Below the pieces are notes generated by a model. The model was not told the origin of the DNA. It made no database searches and saw only the letters and a list, made by a program, of their open reading frames with translations. DNA of 64,000 bases from Castellaniella sp036379515 (GTDB lineage Bacteria > Pseudomonadota > Gammaproteobacteria > Burkholderiales > Burkholderiaceae_B), in NCBI RefSeq assembly GCF_036379515.1, contig NZ_DASVGN010000027.1:1-64000 (forward strand). The letters run 5' to 3'. Position 1 is the first letter of the stretch. Each line of letters opens with the position of its first letter. Made by a program: the position numbers and the translations under genes. Positions 60,310 through 64,000 of this stretch are shown here, piece by piece.

Positions 60310-61543
60310 GAACAGTCTCCGCCGCAGTTGATGCTTCGCCCATCAGGACCGAGTCTGGTGGCGCCGCCAGAACGATCCTGCGATCAACGAGGTCTTCTAT
60401 CTCAGAGGCCGCCAGACCGATCTCCTGCAGGACTTGGCGCGTATCAGACCCGGGCTGCAGGGAAATGCGGCGCACCGGCAAAGTTTTGCCTTCGTAGCGT
60501 ACGGGATTGTTGATCAGGGTGACCTCCCGGTTACCCACCGTTATTTTCCGGTAAACCTGATTGTGCAGGACCTGAGGATCAGTCCTGAGATCCTCATAAT
60601 CCTGTACGGGGGCGTACCAAAGCGCGAGCTGGTCGAAACGGCCGGCAAGCTCTGCATAGGAGTACCAGGCGACGGCCTGGGTGACGGCTTCGGCATAGGC
60701 ATCGCGAGCATCGTAGCGGTCGGCCTCGACCAATTCCAGGAGTTTGGAGCTGCCCAACGCCTCCGCCAACTTGGTGGGATCGTTGAGGCCTATTGCCACG
60801 AACCTGGCATCCTTGGTTTCGTACACGCCATACGGGGCCTCGTGAAACCAGGTCGCCAGGTTGCGATGCCGGCGATAACGGTCGCGTCGTGCATCCGAGT
60901 TGTGATAGGCCACCAACGCTTCGACCTGCAAGTCGAGTCCCGCATTGAGCAGGCTGGATTCCACTCGAGACCCTTCGCCGGTAGCGAGCTTCTTCACATA
61001 GGCCGCCAACACGGCCATGGCAAGCAAGGCGCCACCATGCTGATCAACGATCGCGGCGCCCGCGACCTTCGGGGCGACAAAGCGTTCTCCAGTGCCAGCT
61101 GCAAGGCCGCAACGCGCTTGAATGAGCAAATCTTGCCCCGGACTGTCGCGCAGCGGCCCGGATGAACCAAACCCGGTGGCCGACGCATAGATAAGCCCCG
61201 GATTGATGGACTTCAAGGCGTCGTAGCCGAGTCCCATGCGCTCCAGCACCCCGGGGCGGAAATTCTCGACCAGCGCATCGCTTCGAGCGGCGAGCCGTTT
61301 CATGATGTCACGCCCCTCGTCCGTCTTGAGATCGATGGCCAGGCTGCGTTTGTTTCGATTGGCCGACAGGTAAAAGGAGCTGACATCGCCGATGAAGGAC
61401 TTGGCACCAGCCCAGTGACGCTCGTGAGCCCCCGTCAGGGGCTCGACCTTGATGACGTCCGCCCCCAGATCGGCAAGATACTGAGTGGCGGCCGGCCCTT
61501 GAAGGTAATGGCAAAGGCCGAGCACTTTCATCCCGTTTAGCAT
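60302..61543 (-). CDS. Class III CoA-transferase (CaiB/BaiF family)
   Basis: A ~413-residue CoA-transferase moving CoA between carboxylic acids. LGADVIKVEPLTGAHERHW, NRNKRSLAIDLKTDEGRD, LVENFRPGVLERMGLGY and the catalytic Asp in the SPGQDLLIQARCGL region match the family. Start chosen at ATG 61543 (MLNGMKVLGL) with GAAGAGG just upstream; ATGs at 61576 and 61558 are alternatives. First gene of the operon, so CoA activation is probably the entry step. Confidence 0.9.
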   Translation of the reverse strand: MLNGMKVLGLCHYLQGPAATQYLADLGADVIKVEPLTGAHERHWAGAKSFIGDVSSFYLSANRNKRSLAIDLKTDEGRDIMKRLAARSDALVENFRPGVLERMGLGYDALKSINPGLIYASATGFGSSGPLRDSPGQDLLIQARCGLAAGTGERFVAPKVAGAAIVDQHGGALLAMAVLAAYVKKLATGEGSRVESSLLNAGLDLQVEALVAYHNSDARRDRYRRHRNLATWFHEAPYGVYETKDARFVAIGLNDPTKLAEALGSSKLLELVEADRYDARDAYAEAVTQAVAWYSYAELAGRFDQLALWYAPVQDYEDLRTDPQVLHNQVYRKITVGNREVTLINNPVRYEGKTLPVRRISLQPGSDTRQVLQEIGLAASEIEDLVDRRIVLAAPPDSVLMGEASTAAETVHG

Positions 61544-61566
61544 GCCACCTCTTCCCATTGATGAAA

Positions 61567-61586
61567 TCGATACCATTAATTATCGA
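61567..61586. promoter_or_regulatory. Candidate LacI-family operator 1
   Basis: Inverted repeat TCGATA-N8-TATCGA between the divergent CoA-transferase and LacI-type genes, immediately upstream of the CoA-transferase start. Its position and symmetry fit a local LacI-family repressor site. Confidence 0.45.
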
Positions 61587-61632
61587 AGTCGAACCAATAG
61601 CTGTCAACTTAGGGTCTTACCTAGATCACCAG

Positions 61633-61649
61633 GAACAATGTAATCGTTC
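61633..61649. promoter_or_regulatory. Candidate LacI-family operator 2
   Basis: Imperfect 17-bp palindrome GAACAATGTAATCGTTC with matching outer GAAC/GTTC and AT pairs, 69 bases before the regulator's ATG. Confidence 0.4.
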
Positions 61650-61717
61650 ACATCAATGCTATAGTGGCGCCGAGGTACTCGCAGGCTTCTGCGGCAGAAT
61701 CCGCTGCAATAGCCCTC

Positions 61718-62818
61718 ATGCACACTATGCTCCAACACTCAAACCCCAAGAACACGACGAGCCGGGACGTCAAACTCAAAGACGTGGCCGCCGCTGCCGG
61801 CGTCTCGGTCACGACGGCCTCGCGCGCACTCTCGGACCCCAAGAAGGTACAGGCCGACACGCTGACGCGAATCATGGCAGCAGTCCGTCAACTGGGATAC
61901 CTGCCCAACAGTGCCGCACGCGCCCTCCGATCAAGGCGCACGCGCCTCATCGGTGCAGTGCTTCCAACTCTCAACTACGCCATCTACAGCTTGCAGATCA
62001 AGGCTCTGCAAAATACGCTCAACCAGCACGGATACTCACTGGTGGTGACGGCATCCGGCTATTCGAGCCTGGAGGAAATGCACCAGGCTCGCACCCTGAT
62101 CGAGCGTGGCGTCGAAGGGCTGGTCCTGATTGGCAGTGCACATCACCCGGACCTCAATACTCTGCTGGAGAATCAAGAGATCCCCTCAGTGGACACCTAC
62201 GTCTACGGTGCACATAGCAGAGGCCCCTGTGTCGGGTTCAACAACGCAAAAGTCTCCGCCAAGGCGATTGGTTATCTGATCGACCTCGGGCATCGGCACA
62301 TCGCAATGGTCGCTGGCGTCACACGCGACAACGATCGTGCCGGAGGGCGCGTACAAGGCGTCAAGGCTGAGCTTGCGGCACATGGCCTTTCTTTGCCACC
62401 CCAGCACCTGATTGAGAAACCCTACACCATTGCCGCAGGGCGCGAAGCCCTCCGGGCTCTGCTCACTACACAGCCGCGCCCCACCGCCGTCTTCTGCGCT
62501 TCGGATGTGCTCGCCTTCGGTGTGCTCATCGAATGCAGTCATCAAGGCATCGACGTGCCGAAGCACCTTTCAGTCATAGGATTCGATAATCTGGAGTTCT
62601 GCGCTCACCTGCCGCCTGGGATGACCACCATCAACGTCCCTGCCGAAGCCATGGGAGAAGGTGCTGCCCGTTACCTCATCGCCAAGCTCTCAGGAAGCGC
62701 CGTGGAACCACAGGTCGAACTGGAGGCCAACCTGATCATCAGAGGAACGACTGCGCCACCAGCGAACCAGACATCTGCGGTGCCTCTGCTCAACGCAGAC
62801 GACGGGTCTTCTGTGTGA
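61718..62818 (+). CDS. LacI-family transcriptional regulator
   Basis: A ~366-residue regulator. The helix-turn-helix is VKLKDVAAAAGVSVTTASRAL, followed by the hinge NSAARALRSRRTRLIG, and a periplasmic-binding-protein-like effector domain (ending VEPQVELEANLIIRGTT). ATG at 61718 (MHTMLQ) chosen; 61727 and GTG 61664 are possible, none with a good SD. It probably controls the divergent CoA-transferase/ABC operon and maybe the enoyl-CoA hydratase genes. Confidence 0.9.
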   Translation: MHTMLQHSNPKNTTSRDVKLKDVAAAAGVSVTTASRALSDPKKVQADTLTRIMAAVRQLGYLPNSAARALRSRRTRLIGAVLPTLNYAIYSLQIKALQNTLNQHGYSLVVTASGYSSLEEMHQARTLIERGVEGLVLIGSAHHPDLNTLLENQEIPSVDTYVYGAHSRGPCVGFNNAKVSAKAIGYLIDLGHRHIAMVAGVTRDNDRAGGRVQGVKAELAAHGLSLPPQHLIEKPYTIAAGREALRALLTTQPRPTAVFCASDVLAFGVLIECSHQGIDVPKHLSVIGFDNLEFCAHLPPGMTTINVPAEAMGEGAARYLIAKLSGSAVEPQVELEANLIIRGTTAPPANQTSAVPLLNADDGSSV

Positions 62819-62892
62819 TGAGCCGAAGCTCCACAAGACGGTGACGAGCCCACACCACAGGCCGACGCTCTGAACGCCATCATTCGCTTCTG

Positions 62893-63681
62893 TTACTCAC
62901 CCACATAGTGCGGCAAGCGCTTTTCAAGAAATGCCTGCATGCCTTCAGCGAGATCCCGAGTCTTGAAGGCGTCAACGACCCGGTCGCGTTCAAACGCCAA
63001 GCCCGTCGACAACGGGACTTCGTAGGCAGCCAACACAGCCTTCTTGGCAAGCTGCACTGAGAGCGTCGCGTGAGCGGCGATCTGGACAGCGATCTCAACC
63101 GCACGCGCAAAAACATCCGGATCGGGCACGACTTCTGACACCAAGCCCGCCTCACAGGCGCGCCGCGCGGAGACAGACTGCCCCGTGAGAATCATCTGCA
63201 TGGCAAGCGACTTGCCCACGGCACGGGGCAACCGCTGAGTGCCCCCATCACCTGGCAACACCCCAATGTTGATCTCGCCCTGCGAGAATGCCGCATGCTC
63301 GCCCGCGATGATAATGTCGCAAAGCATCGCCAATTCGCAACCGCCGCCAATAGCTGGCCCATTGACCGCAGCAATGATCGGCTTGGGAAAATTCTGGATA
63401 TCGCGCCAACGTGCGAGGCGCTCGGGGTCGACATACCAGTCGACCCCTCGCGATACCATCCCCGAAATATCGGCGCCCGCGGAGAAGATTCGATCTGAGC
63501 CCGCAAGCACCACACAACGGACGGCATTGTCAGAAGCCGCGGCCCGGAGCTGTCCGCACAGGTGGACAACCAGATCCTTGCTGAGTGAATTCGCCTTCCG
63601 GGGCCTATTCAGCCGCAGCGCCAGCACGCCTTCGGCAGGCGTGGAGATCATCACGAGATCAAGTTCATCCGCAGTAGGCAT
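62893..63681 (-). CDS. Enoyl-CoA hydratase/isomerase family protein
   Basis: A 262-residue crotonase. The CoA oxyanion hole residues appear in FSAGADISGM (about 66-75) and NGPAIGGGCELAMLCDIIIA (about 107-125); EINIGVLPGDGGTQRL carries the acidic catalytic position (Glu/Asp). It lies 20 bp after the DapA-like gene on the same strand, convergent with the LacI gene. Confidence 0.9.
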   Translation of the reverse strand: MPTADELDLVMISTPAEGVLALRLNRPRKANSLSKDLVVHLCGQLRAAASDNAVRCVVLAGSDRIFSAGADISGMVSRGVDWYVDPERLARWRDIQNFPKPIIAAVNGPAIGGGCELAMLCDIIIAGEHAAFSQGEINIGVLPGDGGTQRLPRAVGKSLAMQMILTGQSVSARRACEAGLVSEVVPDPDVFARAVEIAVQIAAHATLSVQLAKKAVLAAYEVPLSTGLAFERDRVVDAFKTRDLAEGMQAFLEKRLPHYVGE

Positions 63682-63701
63682 ACGCGAGCACCGAGGAGCC
63701 T

Positions 63702-64000
63702 TCAGGTGTTTCGATAAACGGTATCTGACGTCAGACCGGCCTTCCCAAGCCAGTGGGACAACCGCGCCCGCTCGGCATCATCAATCGCTTTCAGGGGCGG
63801 CCGAACGAGGGCGTTCGGCAGGCGCCCGCACAGGACCAGTGCCGTTTTCATGCGCGCTTGCCAGTCAATGTAGGGTTTGGCGTAAAAGGCCTGAACAGCA
63901 GCGTAGACGCGTTCACCCACTTGTGCTGCCTTTGGCATATCGCCCTTCTGGTAAGCATCGAACAGAGCCACTTGCAGGTCAGCGATTACACTGCCCGCCC
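63702..64000 (-). CDS. DapA/NanA-family lyase, 5' part outside window
   Basis: The last ~99 codons of a dihydrodipicolinate synthase-family (beta/alpha)8 aldolase/dehydratase. Readable features are the C-terminal helices (ALFDAYQKGDMPKAAQVGER, KTALVLCGRLPNALVRPPLK, ARLSHWLGKAGL) and the PPL turn typical of the family. The Schiff-base Lys lies outside the window. Family members cleave or dehydrate 2-keto acids; the specific reaction cannot be told. Confidence 0.75.
   Translation of the reverse strand, partial: AGSVIADLQVALFDAYQKGDMPKAAQVGERVYAAVQAFYAKPYIDWQARMKTALVLCGRLPNALVRPPLKAIDDAERARLSHWLGKAGLTSDTVYRNT

Overview
The window is a gene-dense, GC-rich chromosomal segment from a betaproteobacterium. 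Its order lepA, mucD-rseB-rseA-rpoE, fabF-acpP-fabG-fabD-fabH-plsX-rpmF-yceD, the trpBA-accD block, several branched-chain-amino-acid-type ABC operons and an intracellular PHB depolymerase point to Burkholderiales, most likely Alcaligenaceae (Bordetella/Achromobacter/Castellaniella relatives). The family-level assignment is inferred from synteny and protein style. No rRNA, tRNA, CRISPR array, insertion sequence or phage gene was found.

Layout. 1-11843 is a housekeeping block on the minus strand: LepA (3' end outside the window), the envelope-stress module (MucD, RseB, RseA, RpoE) and the type II fatty-acid/phospholipid initiation cluster. 11844-18346 holds maf, a tetrapyrrole-methylase-type methyltransferase, a HAD phosphatase with rluC, and rne with a long structured leader and a strong terminator. 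18352-20468 is an accessory patch: a type I extradiol dioxygenase-like VOC protein, a fumarylacetoacetate-hydrolase-family enzyme and the last ~75 codons of a periplasmic binding protein fused against the end of accD. 20465-25727 contains accD-trpA-trpB (trpB starting at TTG) and relA.

25906-28975 has ferredoxin fdxA, PHB depolymerase phaZ, an orphan rnfB and nth. 29179-40268 holds two complete HAAT (Liv-type) ABC transporters. The first is livG-livF-SBP-livH-livM on the plus strand. The second is SBP-livH-livMG(fused)-livF on the minus strand, with an extra binding protein beyond it that is a paralogue of the first operon's. 40560-42698 is a tight msrB-yciB-bolA-parvulin operon, and 42777-49538 carries smc-zipA-ligA on the other strand. 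49652-56004 has lplT, a tsaB-rimI fusion with a family-4-like uracil-DNA glycosylase, an OmpR/EnvZ-type pair and an AhpC-type peroxiredoxin.

56106-64000 is a catabolic island. A seven-gene minus-strand operon encodes a class III CoA-transferase, a short-chain dehydrogenase, a polar-amino-acid-type ABC transporter (binding protein, two permeases, ATPase) and a MaoC-type hydratase. It diverges from a LacI-family regulator across a ~175 bp region with two candidate operators. Beyond the regulator lie an enoyl-CoA hydratase and a partial DapA-family lyase. Together these could import a small carboxylate or amino-acid-like compound, activate it by CoA transfer and degrade it by hydration, oxidation and retro-aldol cleavage. 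The substrate cannot be read from sequence. This is the most likely undescribed system in the window. Other notable signals are a palindrome centred exactly on the -10 box of the yceD-rpmF-plsX-fab promoter, the truncated binding-protein gene behind accD, and a LivF with Arg in place of the Walker A Lys.
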